The notes beneath the pieces were generated by a model. The model was not told the DNA's origin, ran no database searches, and was given only the letters and a program-made list of their open reading frames with translations. This document shows positions 1 to 8,451 of a DNA stretch of 64,000 nt, one piece after another. How positions within the stretch are numbered: the first letter of the stretch is position 1; every line of letters begins with the position of its first letter. The position numbers and the translations under genes were made by a program. Origin of the DNA: Hoeflea_A sp965228785 (GTDB lineage: Bacteria > Pseudomonadota > Alphaproteobacteria > Rhizobiales > Rhizobiaceae); the NCBI GenBank assembly GCA_965228785.1, contig CBDDIF010000001.1, positions 434,001 through 498,000 of the forward strand, in the 5' to 3' direction.

Positions 1-1
1 T

Positions 2-649
2 CATCCGTCGAACGTGGTCGATCCGGCCTGGGCATCGGTTGACTGGACACTCAGACGGGCAATGCGCACCGGGCGTTTCTGGTGGGTCGCACTCGCCTTC
101 TTCAGCGGCCTCTTCGCCTGGTACGCGGTTCAGGTTCACCAGACAAAATACCTGATCGAGGTCGGTTTCGAGCCATTACTGGCAGGTTGGGCACTTGGGC
201 TTGTCAGCGCCGTCGCCATTCCCGGCCAAATCGGACTCGGCGCACTGTCCGACCGCATCGGTCGCGAGTGGGTGTGGTCGATCGGATGCGGTGGTTTCGC
301 CATATGTTATTGCGCGCTGATCGCCCTCGAAACAATGCAATCTCATGCCCTGCTCTACCTGATGGTGGCTTCCCAGGGGTTCCTTGGCTACGCCTTGCCA
401 TCCGTCATGGGGCCGATCGTGGCCGAGATTTTCGAGGGGCCGCATTATGGCAGCATCTTCGGAACTTTAGCGGTGGCGCTGATCAGCGGTGGTGCGGCCG
501 GCCCATGGGTCACCGGAATCATCTTCGATCTGGCCGGAAGCTATCGCCCGTCGTTCTTGTTGGGGATCGGACTTTGCGCCCTGTCGGCGGCAGCGATCTG
601 GATAGCCGCGCCGCGCAAGGTGCGGGTCGTGCCGGGCCGGATACGTTGA
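2..649 (+). CDS. MFS transporter, C-terminal part (cut by window edge)
   Basis: The reading frame is open from the first bases of the window, so the start lies upstream and about 215 residues of the C-terminal half are visible. The protein has alternating hydrophobic segments and an MFS loop motif of the form GALSDRIGRE between two helices, as in the second six-helix bundle of major facilitator transporters. It ends in a short basic tail. The substrate cannot be read from this half. It is convergent with the VOC gene that follows. Confidence 0.85.
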   Translation, partial: HPSNVVDPAWASVDWTLRRAMRTGRFWWVALAFFSGLFAWYAVQVHQTKYLIEVGFEPLLAGWALGLVSAVAIPGQIGLGALSDRIGREWVWSIGCGGFAICYCALIALETMQSHALLYLMVASQGFLGYALPSVMGPIVAEIFEGPHYGSIFGTLAVALISGGAAGPWVTGIIFDLAGSYRPSFLLGIGLCALSAAAIWIAAPRKVRVVPGRIR

Positions 650-677
650 TGGAAAGTCGACCCGTTTTCGGGTCGGA

Positions 678-1043
678 CTAAGCTGGCTGAAAGAGTTCGA
701 TCGGATTGCCGGATGGATCCTGACAGAGGATCTGGCTGCCTCCGGGGCCGGAGATGATGTCGTTGCGGAATGTGACATCGCTTTCGCGCAATTTCTCCAC
801 AACAGACAGCAGGTTTTCGACCTGGACCACGATGCGATTCCAGCCGCCCGGTTCTGGCTGAGATCCGTCCGGCATCGGTTGGGAGGCAGAAGCGGGCGGT
901 CCGGCAAGCCACAGTTGAAGATCGCCCAGCGAGACGATGGCCATGGCGGGTCCGAATTGCTGCAGCAATTCGAAGCCAAGCAAATCGCGATAGAAAGTGA
1001 TGGCCTCCGGTACGTCGTGGACAATGTAGCGAAATGCGGCCAT
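678..1043 (-). CDS. VOC family (glyoxalase/bleomycin resistance-type) protein
   Basis: A 121-residue single-domain vicinal-oxygen-chelate protein. The N-terminal stretch FRYIVHDVPEAITFYRDLLG is the classic first beta-alpha unit. The C-terminus has QDPSGNPIELFQ, the signature in which the Glu is a metal ligand in active members. Such proteins dimerise to form a metal site and act as isomerases, dioxygenases or drug-binding proteins; the substrate is unknown here. The frame is complete and its length is normal for the family. No operon partner is evident: the upstream neighbour on the same strand ends 37 bases before it. Confidence 0.85.
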   Translation of the reverse strand: MAAFRYIVHDVPEAITFYRDLLGFELLQQFGPAMAIVSLGDLQLWLAGPPASASQPMPDGSQPEPGGWNRIVVQVENLLSVVEKLRESDVTFRNDIISGPGGSQILCQDPSGNPIELFQPA

Positions 1044-1080
1044 GAGAGGCTCCTTTCCTACCCAGCCCGGTGCCTGAAAT

Positions 1081-1563
1081 TCAACCGTCGGCCTTGCCTT
1101 GTTCCGACGGGTCGAATTGCGGCCCCAATGCGTTCACCTGTTGCAGCATTGTAGCGAGGTTGCGTTTGATCCGCTCGCGCAACATTTGGGCGATCTCCGG
1201 GTATTCCTCCATCATGCGGCGGAACATCGGCCGGTTGATGCGGATGACCTCGCTGTCTTCGGTCGCCATCGCGGTGATGGTGCGCTTGGTCGAGGAAATG
1301 ACGGAGATCTCTCCCAGCAGGTCGCCCGGCAGGGCGTGGCCGACATTGGCAAGTTTGCCGGCGCGATCGCGGCGCAACAGGGTGAAGCGGCCGGTGGAGA
1401 CAACGAAGGCGCTGTCGGCGACGGCACCCTCGTGAAACAACGGTTTGTTGCGGGCTATCGAGCGGCGCTCGGAGCCGAAGGCGACGAGACGCAGCATCTC
1501 GTCGTTGAAGCCCTCGAAAAGCTGCACGCTTGCCAAAAGCGTAATGTCGTCATTGAGCGCCAT
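1081..1563 (-). CDS. Cyclic nucleotide-binding domain protein (Crp-like, no visible HTH)
   Basis: About 160 residues forming one cNMP-binding beta-roll: glycine-rich turns, LFHEGAVADSAFVVSTGRF, then LPGDLLGEISVIS and a phosphate-binding-like segment. No DNA-binding helix-turn-helix follows, so it is more likely a sensor or adaptor than a Crp-type regulator. The ATG at 1563 was chosen over an upstream TTG because GAGGGG lies just before it. Its 5' side is occupied by a 59-bp remnant of the 3' end of a cenR-like gene. This suggests it was once the gene directly downstream of cenR, now about 10 kb away. Confidence 0.8.
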   Translation of the reverse strand: MALNDDITLLASVQLFEGFNDEMLRLVAFGSERRSIARNKPLFHEGAVADSAFVVSTGRFTLLRRDRAGKLANVGHALPGDLLGEISVISSTKRTITAMATEDSEVIRINRPMFRRMMEEYPEIAQMLRERIKRNLATMLQQVNALGPQFDPSEQGKADG

Positions 1564-1623
1564 GCGGCCCCTCGCCAAACTTGATGTTTACCCGGAACCG
1601 GCGGTTTCGGGCAGCCAGTTCAA

Positions 1624-1682
1624 CGCTTTAGCAGATAAGGGGATGATTTTGTAGCCGTCGCTTTCGGTCACCAGGATTTCGA
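1624..1682. repeat. Left direct repeat: relic of the 3' end of a cenR-like gene
   Basis: Read on the minus strand, this stretch encodes VEILVTESDGYKIIP, which matches the last residues of the intact response regulator at 11711-12394 (AEILVTESGGYKIIP). The two DNA segments (1624-1682 and 11699-11757) align without gaps over about 59 bp with a handful of mismatches, in the same orientation. Here the frame runs on past the usual stop for about 16 more residues and ends at 1591-1593. Upstream the frame is open only back to the IclR stop at about 1732, so nothing more of the regulator remains. Confidence 0.8.
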
Positions 1683-1731
1683 CGGGGCGCGGCGGATTGC
1701 GCGCCTGGACCGGCTCTAGCAGCGGCAAAAG

Positions 1732-2565
1732 TCACTTGCGGTTGGGTGCACCCAGCATTTCCGACGCGTCGGCCGCTGCCTTACGCACCGCGTTGCGAAT
1801 GGCCGCGCTGCTTTCGGGGTCGGAAAACCGGTTGTCGGGGCCGGACACGTTGAGCGCGCCCACAACGCACCCGGTGTGATCGAACACCGCGGCAGCGCAG
1901 GACCCGATGCCCGCCTCGAAGTTGCCGACACTCCAGGCGTATCCTTTCGCCTTGTCGTCTTTTGCCTGCGCGATCACGCCTTTCACCGTCGTGGGCGTCT
2001 TGGAGGTCAATGCCTCAAGTGCCGTGCCTTCAAGAAGCGCGGCGATGTCTTCAGGGCTCATCTCGGCTAGTATTGCCCGACCGATCGAAGACGCATGTGC
2101 CCGCAACCGTGCACCCGCATGGACGTTGCTGACAAGGTGCGATCTCGGGGCGACGCGGCTGAGATAGACGATATCCGTGCCATCCAGAATGCCGATATGG
2201 GAAGACATTGCGGTTTCGTCGCAAAGCTGTTGCAACACGGGCTGACAGGTCCTGACCAGATCGCGCTCACCGATTGCTTGCGCACCGAGCGTCACCAGGC
2301 CAACGCCAAGCTGGTACTCGCCACCATCTGCGGTTTCCTCGATCATGCGTTCTTCGAGCAGTGTATGGATCAGACGGAGCAGTGTCGTTCGATTGATGCC
2401 CAGATCGCGCGAAGCCGTGCTGAGATTGCGACAGGAGTTTCCGTTGCCGATATATCGCAAGAGCCTGATCGCCCGCTCTACTGGCGGCACAGAATAGGCT
2501 TTCTGGGGAGGTCGTGGGACCTGCGTTTCCGTATTCATGTCGCGGCTTTCATTGCCTGCCTGCAT
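1732..2565 (-). CDS. IclR family transcriptional regulator
   Basis: About 268-277 residues with the two-domain IclR layout. There is an N-terminal winged helix (VERAIRLLRYIG, then a helix-turn-helix around NLSTASRDLGINRTTLLRLI) and a C-terminal effector domain containing SHIGILDGTDIVYLSRV and GIGSCAAAVFDHTG. These regulators control catabolic genes in response to small aromatic or organic acids. It is divergent from the decayed monooxygenase and the TRAP transporter, with a palindromic site between them. Start codon is uncertain: ATG at 2565 has GGGAG very close, and ATG at 2538 is an alternative. It is one of two IclR genes at opposite ends of this block. Confidence 0.92.
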   Translation of the reverse strand: MQAGNESRDMNTETQVPRPPQKAYSVPPVERAIRLLRYIGNGNSCRNLSTASRDLGINRTTLLRLIHTLLEERMIEETADGGEYQLGVGLVTLGAQAIGERDLVRTCQPVLQQLCDETAMSSHIGILDGTDIVYLSRVAPRSHLVSNVHAGARLRAHASSIGRAILAEMSPEDIAALLEGTALEALTSKTPTTVKGVIAQAKDDKAKGYAWSVGNFEAGIGSCAAAVFDHTGCVVGALNVSGPDNRFSDPESSAAIRNAVRKAAADASEMLGAPNRK

Positions 2566-2612
2566 CTCCCATCCGACAAAACAGTTGACCGAAATAGAGG
2601 CAGCGCGTATAT

Positions 2613-2637
2613 TTGAACAGTATGTTCAATATAGAAC
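2613..2637. promoter_or_regulatory. Palindromic operator candidate between IclR gene and TRAP cluster
   Basis: TTGAAC-AGTAT-GTTCAA (2613-2629) is a perfect 6-bp inverted repeat. Its right arm is reused in a second half-site pair, GTTC-AATATA-GAAC (2624-2637). It lies in the short divergent promoter region, where an autoregulating IclR protein would bind. Assignment to this IclR is inference from position. Confidence 0.6.
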
Positions 2638-2658
2638 AGTTAGCAAGGGAACACCACC

Positions 2659-2928
2659 GTGTCCAGTCCAAAAACGGCGATTTGCGGCGGAGGGATCAGA
2701 GGTCTGTCAGCCGCAATCACAGGACACGAGGTCGCTGTTTTCGAAAAGACGCGCGCCTTCAACAAGGCCGGCGCAGATGTCAATCTGACACCGAATGCGA
2801 TCTTCGCCGTTGATCCGACGTTTCGCATCAGTTGCGATGGCGAAATTGGAGAGAAGACGTCGCGCCCGCCCATGAATGGCTCGAACGCAGATCGGGTTTA
2901 TGGATACGATGTCCGGAATGCCCCCTGA
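2659..2928 (+). pseudogene. Decayed FAD-dependent monooxygenase, N-terminal fragment
   Basis: An 89-codon frame starting with GTG after AAGGGA encodes the FAD-binding start of a salicylate-hydroxylase-like monooxygenase: GGGIRGLSAAI, GHEVAVFEKTRAF, GADVNLTPNA. Compared with the family, a few residues are missing inside the Rossmann unit after GLSAAI, and a larger piece is missing after NLTPNA, both in frame. The rest of the roughly 400-residue enzyme is absent. It sits directly behind the palindromic operator, so it was probably the first gene of the regulated operon before decay. An intact monooxygenase of a different branch is present at 8448-9650. Confidence 0.75.
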
Positions 2929-2966
2929 ATTAGGACTGAACCAAAACGCAAAAACTGGGAGAAACC

Positions 2967-3935
2967 ATGAAACACGTTCTAGGAAGTGCAATCATTGCCG
3001 CGGTCATGGCCGCTGCACCGGCCTTTGCGGAGGCCGTCAAGATCAATGCCGTCACGCTTGCGCCGAAGCCGGTCTATATCAACGGGCCTTTCAAGAATTT
3101 TGTCGATGAGGTGAACGACAAGTTTGCCGGTAAGGTCGAGATCAATTGGCGCGGTGGCCCGGAAGTCATGCCGGCGTTCAAGCAGGCTGAAGGCGTGCGC
3201 AATGGTGCGATGGACATGACCTACACCAGCCCGAGCTACTATCAGGGGCTGGTACCGACGTCGGGCACGATGAACCTTTCGTTCAAAAACTATGACGAAA
3301 TCGCTGCGACGGACTATCACGAGCGCATGACCGGGCTGCATGCCGAGAAGGACCTTGTCTACCTCGGTGAAATCCCGGCGACCGAATTGAGTTTCTTCAT
3401 TTACATGGGTGAGGAGATCAACAGCCTCGATGAGCTCAAGGGCAAACGCATTCGCGTCTTCCCGACACTTCTTCCCCTGGTGCAGGCGCTTGGCGCGGAG
3501 CCGATCGTATTGCCCATGGGTGAAATCTATACCGCCATGGAGCGTGGTGCCATCGACGGGTTCATGCAGGGGCCGCTTGGCCAGGCCGAGCAGTTTGGCG
3601 ATCTCGTCAAGACGGTTGTCGCACCGGGCGTCTATCGCGCGGGCTTCCCGGTTCTCGTGAACGCCAAGACCTGGGCCGAGATCCCCGAGGATGTTCAGAA
3701 TGAGCTGACCACGTTCCTGCGTGAAGATTTTGCGCCGCGCATGGACACGATCTGGGCCGAGCCGATTGCCAAAAGTCACGCGCAAATGCGCGACAAGGGC
3801 TGGACTTTCCTCGAGCTCAGCGGTGACGACGCCGCGATGTACGAGAAAATGGCGATGGATGCGGCATGGGCGGTCACCGCAGAAAATGCCGGAGCAGAGA
3901 TTGCCGCCGAGTTGCGGGGCATGCTCGACCGCTAA
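2967..3935 (+). CDS. dctP: TRAP transporter substrate-binding protein (DctP family)
   Basis: A 322-residue exported protein with a clear signal peptide (MKHVLGSAIIAAVMAAAPAFA). The mature part has the DctP layout: an N-terminal lobe with AFKQAEGVRNGAMDMTYTSP, then KGKRIRVFPTLLPLVQALGA, and the family core MGEIYTAMERGAIDGFMQGP. It captures a carboxylate-bearing solute in the periplasm and delivers it to the DctQ-DctM membrane pair encoded next. The ATG follows GGGAGA at good spacing. A hairpin separates it from dctQ, which commonly gives more binding protein than permease. The ligand is not deducible; the neighbours suggest an aromatic or sulfated organic acid. Confidence 0.93.
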   Translation: MKHVLGSAIIAAVMAAAPAFAEAVKINAVTLAPKPVYINGPFKNFVDEVNDKFAGKVEINWRGGPEVMPAFKQAEGVRNGAMDMTYTSPSYYQGLVPTSGTMNLSFKNYDEIAATDYHERMTGLHAEKDLVYLGEIPATELSFFIYMGEEINSLDELKGKRIRVFPTLLPLVQALGAEPIVLPMGEIYTAMERGAIDGFMQGPLGQAEQFGDLVKTVVAPGVYRAGFPVLVNAKTWAEIPEDVQNELTTFLREDFAPRMDTIWAEPIAKSHAQMRDKGWTFLELSGDDAAMYEKMAMDAAWAVTAENAGAEIAAELRGMLDR

Positions 3936-3960
3936 CTCAGCAAGGGAATTTCTCCCAGTC

Positions 3961-3984
3961 GGCGCCGGGGCTTGCTCCGGCGCT
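3961..3984 (+). other. Intercistronic stem-loop between dctP and dctQ
   Basis: GCGCCGGGG-CTTG-CTCCGGCGC forms a 9-bp stem (one G-U pair) with a 4-base loop, 26 bases after the dctP stop. There is no T-run, so partial attenuation or protection of the dctP message is more likely than full termination. Confidence 0.6.
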
Positions 3985-4009
3985 GACAAATTCAACGCAA
4001 GGAAATGTC

Positions 4010-4510
4010 ATGTTTCGAGCGCTTGATCCGGTGCGGACATTCTTCGGCCGCATCAATCTGATCTGCGCAATCATTGCCGCCGCGCTGCTGTTCGGGATAG
4101 CCGCCATCGTTTGTTTCGAAGTCCTTGGGCGCAGTCTTGGCGCGTCGTCCCGACTTTGGGTCATCGAGGTTAGCGAGTACGCGCTGCTTTTCATCACCTT
4201 CCTTGGTGCACCCTATCTCCTTGAATTGAACCGCCACGTTGTCATGGACCTGCTCGTCGACCGTTTGCATGGCGCGCAAAGGCAAATATCGCAGTTCCTC
4301 AACAGCCTCATCGGGCTGCTGGTTTGTCTGGTGCTGACCTATGTCGGTATTGGGGTGGTGCTTGATCAACTGGAACTCGGCACTCGTGAAGTGACCGTCA
4401 TGCGCCCCCTAAGCTGGTGGATAACGTCGGCCATGCCGATTGGAACGGGCCTCATGGCTGTTCAGTTCCTCGATACACTCATCCGCAGCTTCCAGCCCAG
4501 GGAACACTGA
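4010..4510 (+). CDS. dctQ: TRAP transporter small permease (DctQ family)
   Basis: 166 residues with four hydrophobic helices (about residues 15-37, 50-70, 88-110 and 130-150), the DctQ layout. The segment EVLGRSLGASSRLWVIEVSEYALLF resembles the family core in which a conserved Arg and Trp precede helix 2. It forms the small membrane subunit that pairs with DctM. The ATG at 4010 is preceded by AAGGAAA and starts MFRALDPV; the frame is open further upstream but has no better start. It stops two bases before the dctM start. Confidence 0.9.
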   Translation: MFRALDPVRTFFGRINLICAIIAAALLFGIAAIVCFEVLGRSLGASSRLWVIEVSEYALLFITFLGAPYLLELNRHVVMDLLVDRLHGAQRQISQFLNSLIGLLVCLVLTYVGIGVVLDQLELGTREVTVMRPLSWWITSAMPIGTGLMAVQFLDTLIRSFQPREH

Positions 4511-4512
4511 GA

Positions 4513-5829
4513 GTGGAGTGGTACGTCACCCTTGTCGTGATCCTCGGGCCGCTTTTCATTCTCATGCTGGCAGGTCTGCCCGTGGCGTTTGCCTTCTTCG
4601 CGGTCAACCTCGTCGGTGCCTATATCCTGATGGGCGGTACGGCCGGCATCGAACAACTGATCCTCAACACCGTTGACAGTATCAGCACTTTCACCCTGAT
4701 CCCGATCGCGCTTTTCATGATCATGGGCGAGGCGATGTTCCAGTCCCGCATCGCAGTTGATCTGATGGACACACTCGACAAGTGGTTCGGAAAGTTGCGT
4801 GGCCGCCTGGCTTTGATGGCGGTGGGCGGTGGCGTCCTGTTCTCCACCCTGACCGGCAACTCCATGGGATCCATTGCGCTTCTGGGATCTTCGTTGACAC
4901 CGGAGATGGAAAAGCGCGGATACAAGAAACAGATGTCACTCGGACCGATCCTTGGGTCCTCCGGTCTTGCCATCATGATCCCTCCATCATCTCTGGCGGT
5001 TGTGCTTGGTGTCATCGCGGAGATCTCGATCGGCCAAATTCTGATCGGTATCATCGTACCCGGTCTTCTGATGGCGCTGCTGTATGTCATCTACATTGTC
5101 GGTCGATGCACGATAAACCCCGAGCTTGCACCCACATTCGAGGTCGAGCCTGTCCCGTTCTCCGAAAAAATCAGCTCGACGGTCGTCAACATCGTTCCCC
5201 TCTCGCTGGTCGTGTTCTCGGTTGTTGGAGTCATCTTCCTTGGCATCGCGACGCCGAGCGAAGCCGCTGCGACCGGGGCTTTCGCCACGCTTTTACTGGC
5301 CCTGGTCAAGCGCCGCCTGACGCCGAAGATATTCGGCAAGACAATGCTGGCCAGCTCGAATATCTCGGTCATGGTTCTTCTGATCGTATCGGGCGCCGTC
5401 ACATTCTCCCAGCTTCTGGCCTTTACCGGAGCGACCTACGACATGGTGGACGCGGTCCTGTCGCTGGATGTCTCGCCGTCGATGATTGTGTTCCTGATGA
5501 TCACGCTCATCGTGCTCATGGGCATGTTCATGGGTCCGCTGCCGATCATGCTCATCACGCTGCCGATCTTCGTGCCGATTGTCATTCAGCTTGGCTTTGA
5601 CCCGATCTGGTTCGCGGCACTCTTCCTGGTCGCCATCGAAACCGGTGCAACATCGCCGCCCTTTGGCGCGGCGCTTTTCGTGATGAAGGCAGTCGCCCCG
5701 CCGGGAACAACCATGGGGGACATCTATCGCTCGGCCGTTCCCTTCATCATCCTTGATCTCGTGGCGATCCTGGTCCTGTTTTTCTTCCCGGTCCTGGTGA
5801 CGGGACCCGTGGAGATGATGTTCAGATGA
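4513..5829 (+). CDS. dctM: TRAP transporter large permease (DctM family)
   Basis: 438 residues, about 12 hydrophobic helices, normal length for DctM. Typical stretches are LTGNSMGSIALLGSSLTPEM, GSSGLAIMIPPSSLAVVLG and TPSEAAATGAFATLL. It is the ion-coupled transport channel of the TRAP system. The GTG at 4513 (MEWYVTLVVILG) lies two bases after the dctQ stop, so translation is coupled; no ATG is available nearby. The stop codon lies 3 bases before a MITE-like element that separates the transporter from the enzyme genes. Confidence 0.92.
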   Translation: MEWYVTLVVILGPLFILMLAGLPVAFAFFAVNLVGAYILMGGTAGIEQLILNTVDSISTFTLIPIALFMIMGEAMFQSRIAVDLMDTLDKWFGKLRGRLALMAVGGGVLFSTLTGNSMGSIALLGSSLTPEMEKRGYKKQMSLGPILGSSGLAIMIPPSSLAVVLGVIAEISIGQILIGIIVPGLLMALLYVIYIVGRCTINPELAPTFEVEPVPFSEKISSTVVNIVPLSLVVFSVVGVIFLGIATPSEAAATGAFATLLLALVKRRLTPKIFGKTMLASSNISVMVLLIVSGAVTFSQLLAFTGATYDMVDAVLSLDVSPSMIVFLMITLIVLMGMFMGPLPIMLITLPIFVPIVIQLGFDPIWFAALFLVAIETGATSPPFGAALFVMKAVAPPGTTMGDIYRSAVPFIILDLVAILVLFFFPVLVTGPVEMMFR

Positions 5830-5832
5830 TTG

Positions 5833-6098
5833 GCCCGCATTTCTCACACTCTCTGTGGTCTGCGCCGGCTCAAGCGCGCGACAGAGTAGAAGAAGTGCGC
5901 GGAGCGTACCGAGCGTACGGTCAAGCGCTTCGACGCACGCTGTCGCGCGCTTCAGCCGGCCCGAAGGGTTGCCTTTCGGCGGACACCTCCGGTCCCATGC
6001 GCCCCAACCGTATGGCGCGATACGCTTTTCGTCGCCTGGAACCGTATCTGCCTCGCCGAAAAGCAACGCAGACGACAGAGAGTGTGAGAAATGCGGGC
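5833..6098. mobile_element. MITE-like element, copy 1 (266 bp, long form)
   Basis: The ends are inverted repeats of about 32 bp: the left end begins GCCCGCATTTCTCACACTCT and the right end is its reverse complement with one difference in 32. A second copy in the same orientation lies at 19705-19921 and is nearly identical except that this copy carries about 50 extra bases near 5880-5930. That segment is flanked by TCAAGCGC repeats, as if the short form arose by slippage. TA follows the right end; TG precedes the left end. No transposase is encoded. The right end contains the ATG used by the next gene. Confidence 0.8.
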
Positions 6099-6873
6099 TA
6101 GTCGCTTGCTTTATCAATTCGGCGACAGCCCCTGCTGCATGAAAGTGCGCATGGTTCTGGAACACAAGGGGCTAGCCTGGGAAGAGCGCTTTATCGAAAG
6201 CTGGAAGTTCGATCATTTCCAGCCGGATTATCTGATGTTGAACCCGTTCGGTATCGTGCCGACACTCCTGGACGGGGATCATGTTGTGATCCAATCCAAT
6301 GTCATCGTCGAATACCTCGAAGACGCCTATCCCGAACAACCGTTGCGCCCAACGCCGGCGCATCTGCGCGCCCGCATGCGCAAGTGGATGTTTGTCGAGC
6401 AGGAACACCTATTCGGTCACATCGTAACGCTCAGTTTCAACACAATGATGAAATTGCGGGTCGAGGGTTTTGGGCTGGAACAACTGCAGACATGGTCCCG
6501 CCGACACCCGGACCAGCAGAAAGCGCAGGACTACCTGTCCCGCGTGTCCGCGCCAGCGGACCCGGCAAAGGATGCGCTCGCGCGAGACGGTCTGCGGGTG
6601 CACCTGACCCGTCTTGAGCAGGAGCTGGCGCAAAGCAAGGGCCCGTGGATATGCGGCGACCAGCCCACGCTGGCCGAAGTGGCTCTGGCGGGCATTTTCG
6701 ACCGCCTGGTTTATCTGGAAGAAGAGGAGCTTTTTCGCGATCTGCCAACGGTCTCGGACTGGTTCGACCGCCTGCGCGACCTGCCAATGTACCAAAAGGG
6801 CGAGCACGAGTTTTCAGCCCGAATGTGGGGGCCGAAGAAGCCCGTAGCTGAGTTTCGCGACCTCATCCGATAA
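6091..6873 (+). CDS. Glutathione S-transferase-like protein
   Basis: 260 residues. There is an N-terminal thioredoxin-like domain (LLYQFGDSPCCMKVRMVLE, then NPFGIVPTLLDGDHVVIQSN with the cis-Pro and a following EYLED segment) and an all-helical C-terminal domain (PWICGDQPTLAEVALAGIFDRL). It probably binds glutathione and acts on a pathway intermediate, for example as a maleylpyruvate-isomerase-like or dehalogenating enzyme; the exact reaction is unknown. The ATG lies inside the terminal repeat of the MITE-like element, with GTGAGA in the repeat as the only ribosome site. The first four or five residues are therefore element-derived. It is followed 6 bases later by the sulfatase. Confidence 0.85.
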   Translation: MRASRLLYQFGDSPCCMKVRMVLEHKGLAWEERFIESWKFDHFQPDYLMLNPFGIVPTLLDGDHVVIQSNVIVEYLEDAYPEQPLRPTPAHLRARMRKWMFVEQEHLFGHIVTLSFNTMMKLRVEGFGLEQLQTWSRRHPDQQKAQDYLSRVSAPADPAKDALARDGLRVHLTRLEQELAQSKGPWICGDQPTLAEVALAGIFDRLVYLEEEELFRDLPTVSDWFDRLRDLPMYQKGEHEFSARMWGPKKPVAEFRDLIR

Positions 6874-6879
6874 TGCAAA

Positions 6880-8451
6880 ATGACTGACCTGCGTCCAAAT
6901 TTCATAGTCATCATGACCGACCAGCAACGGGCCGATCATCTGGGGTGCTATGGCAACCCGGTCGTGAAAACGCCAAATCTGGACGCATTGGCGGAGCGCG
7001 GGACGCGGTTCAGCCAGTTTTTTGTGTCCAATCCGCTCTGCCAGCCGAACCGCGCCGCGCTGGCCACGGGTCAACTCACCACCGTGAACGGGTGTCGCAA
7101 GAACGGAATACCGCTATCGCTGAGCAGCACGACCTATGCCGACGTTCTGCGAAGTGCAGGATATCGCACCGGACTTGTTGGCAAGGCACATTTCCAGAAC
7201 GTGTCACCCATCAAGGCGAAGCCGCCGGATCATCGTGGTATCGGAGCGCCACCCGAGGCGCCATTCGATCGGTCCATGCGCCAGCAACGCGAAGGTCCCG
7301 AGTACGAATGCGAAATCCAGTCACACTGGATCAAGGATCCCGGCCGCGACATACCGCGTCCCTACTATGGCTTCGATGATCTGGCACTTTGCATTGGGCA
7401 TGGCGACAAGGTCGAGGGGCACTACACCGGCTGGCTGCGCGATCGGCTGGGCGATGCACCCGACCCCCGCGGACGCCACGAGGCGCTCGCCGGAGGGCCG
7501 CAAAACCGACCGCAGATCTGGCGCACGGCGCTGCCTGAAGCACTTTACCCGACCAGCTACGTTGGGGAGCAAGCCCAGGCGTTCCTCGACGATACAGACG
7601 ATCGCCCGTTTCTTCTGCTCGTGTCCTTTCCGGACCCGCACCATCCCTTCACACCGCCCGGTCGCTACTTCGACATGTACGACCCGACCGACATCCCGCT
7701 GCCCGCCAGCTTTGATCACCCAACCCGCGCCAGAAACGATCTGCCCGCGCATCTGCAACGGGTCTATGAGATCGGCGACGACAAGCCGGAAGCCTACTGG
7801 CCGTTTCACGCCGACCCCGATCTGGTGCGCCGCATAACGGCGCTGAACTACGGCGCGATCACCATGATCGACGACTGGGTGGGCCGCATCGTCGGGACCC
7901 TTCGGCAAACCGGAAAAGCCGAAAATACCAACGTTGTCTTCATGTCCGACCATGGCGATTACATGGGCGATCACGGCACCGTCCTGAAGCACGGGGTGCA
8001 TTCGCGAGGCCTGATACGGGTGCCGTTGATCTGGGCCGCTCCTGACAGCGATGAGGCCTCGACAACCGCCATCCAGGGCAGTGCGATTGATTTTGCGCCG
8101 ACACTGTTGGCGCGCGCCGGTGTGCAGCAGCCCATTGGCATGCAAGGGCGGGATCTTCTGGCGGAGGATGCTTCAAACCTACCGGTGCTGATCGAAGATG
8201 CCGGGCTGTCTTTCGCCGACAAGAGCGGACAAACAGCAAGTCGGACCCTTGTGCACGACCATTGGCGGTTGACCCTCTTCGAGGGTTCGAAGCTGGGCGA
8301 ACTTTTCGACTTTGCGACTGACCCGCACGAGATTTCCAATCTCTGGGCGGATCCGGCGGCATCTGAACGCAAGGCCGAGATGCTTCACCTGTTGGCTGAA
8401 CGTCAAATGGCGTTGCAAGCCGCCGACCTCATACCCACACATCAAGCTTGA
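6880..8451 (+). CDS. Sulfatase (arylsulfatase/phosphonate monoester hydrolase-like)
   Basis: 523 residues of the alkaline-phosphatase superfamily. The start has NFIVIMTDQQRADHLGCYGN with the metal-binding Asp14-Gln15. The modification motif is LCQPNRAALATG with Cys54 in C-x-P-x-R, the residue that becomes formylglycine. Later FMSDHGDYMGDHG supplies further metal ligands. It should cleave a sulfate or phosphonate ester. There is no signal peptide, so it acts in the cytoplasm after uptake, consistent with the TRAP importer upstream. It sits between the GST gene and the monooxygenase, whose start overlaps its stop (TTGA). No sulfatase-maturing enzyme is encoded in the window. Confidence 0.9.
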   Translation: MTDLRPNFIVIMTDQQRADHLGCYGNPVVKTPNLDALAERGTRFSQFFVSNPLCQPNRAALATGQLTTVNGCRKNGIPLSLSSTTYADVLRSAGYRTGLVGKAHFQNVSPIKAKPPDHRGIGAPPEAPFDRSMRQQREGPEYECEIQSHWIKDPGRDIPRPYYGFDDLALCIGHGDKVEGHYTGWLRDRLGDAPDPRGRHEALAGGPQNRPQIWRTALPEALYPTSYVGEQAQAFLDDTDDRPFLLLVSFPDPHHPFTPPGRYFDMYDPTDIPLPASFDHPTRARNDLPAHLQRVYEIGDDKPEAYWPFHADPDLVRRITALNYGAITMIDDWVGRIVGTLRQTGKAENTNVVFMSDHGDYMGDHGTVLKHGVHSRGLIRVPLIWAAPDSDEASTTAIQGSAIDFAPTLLARAGVQQPIGMQGRDLLAEDASNLPVLIEDAGLSFADKSGQTASRTLVHDHWRLTLFEGSKLGELFDFATDPHEISNLWADPAASERKAEMLHLLAERQMALQAADLIPTHQA

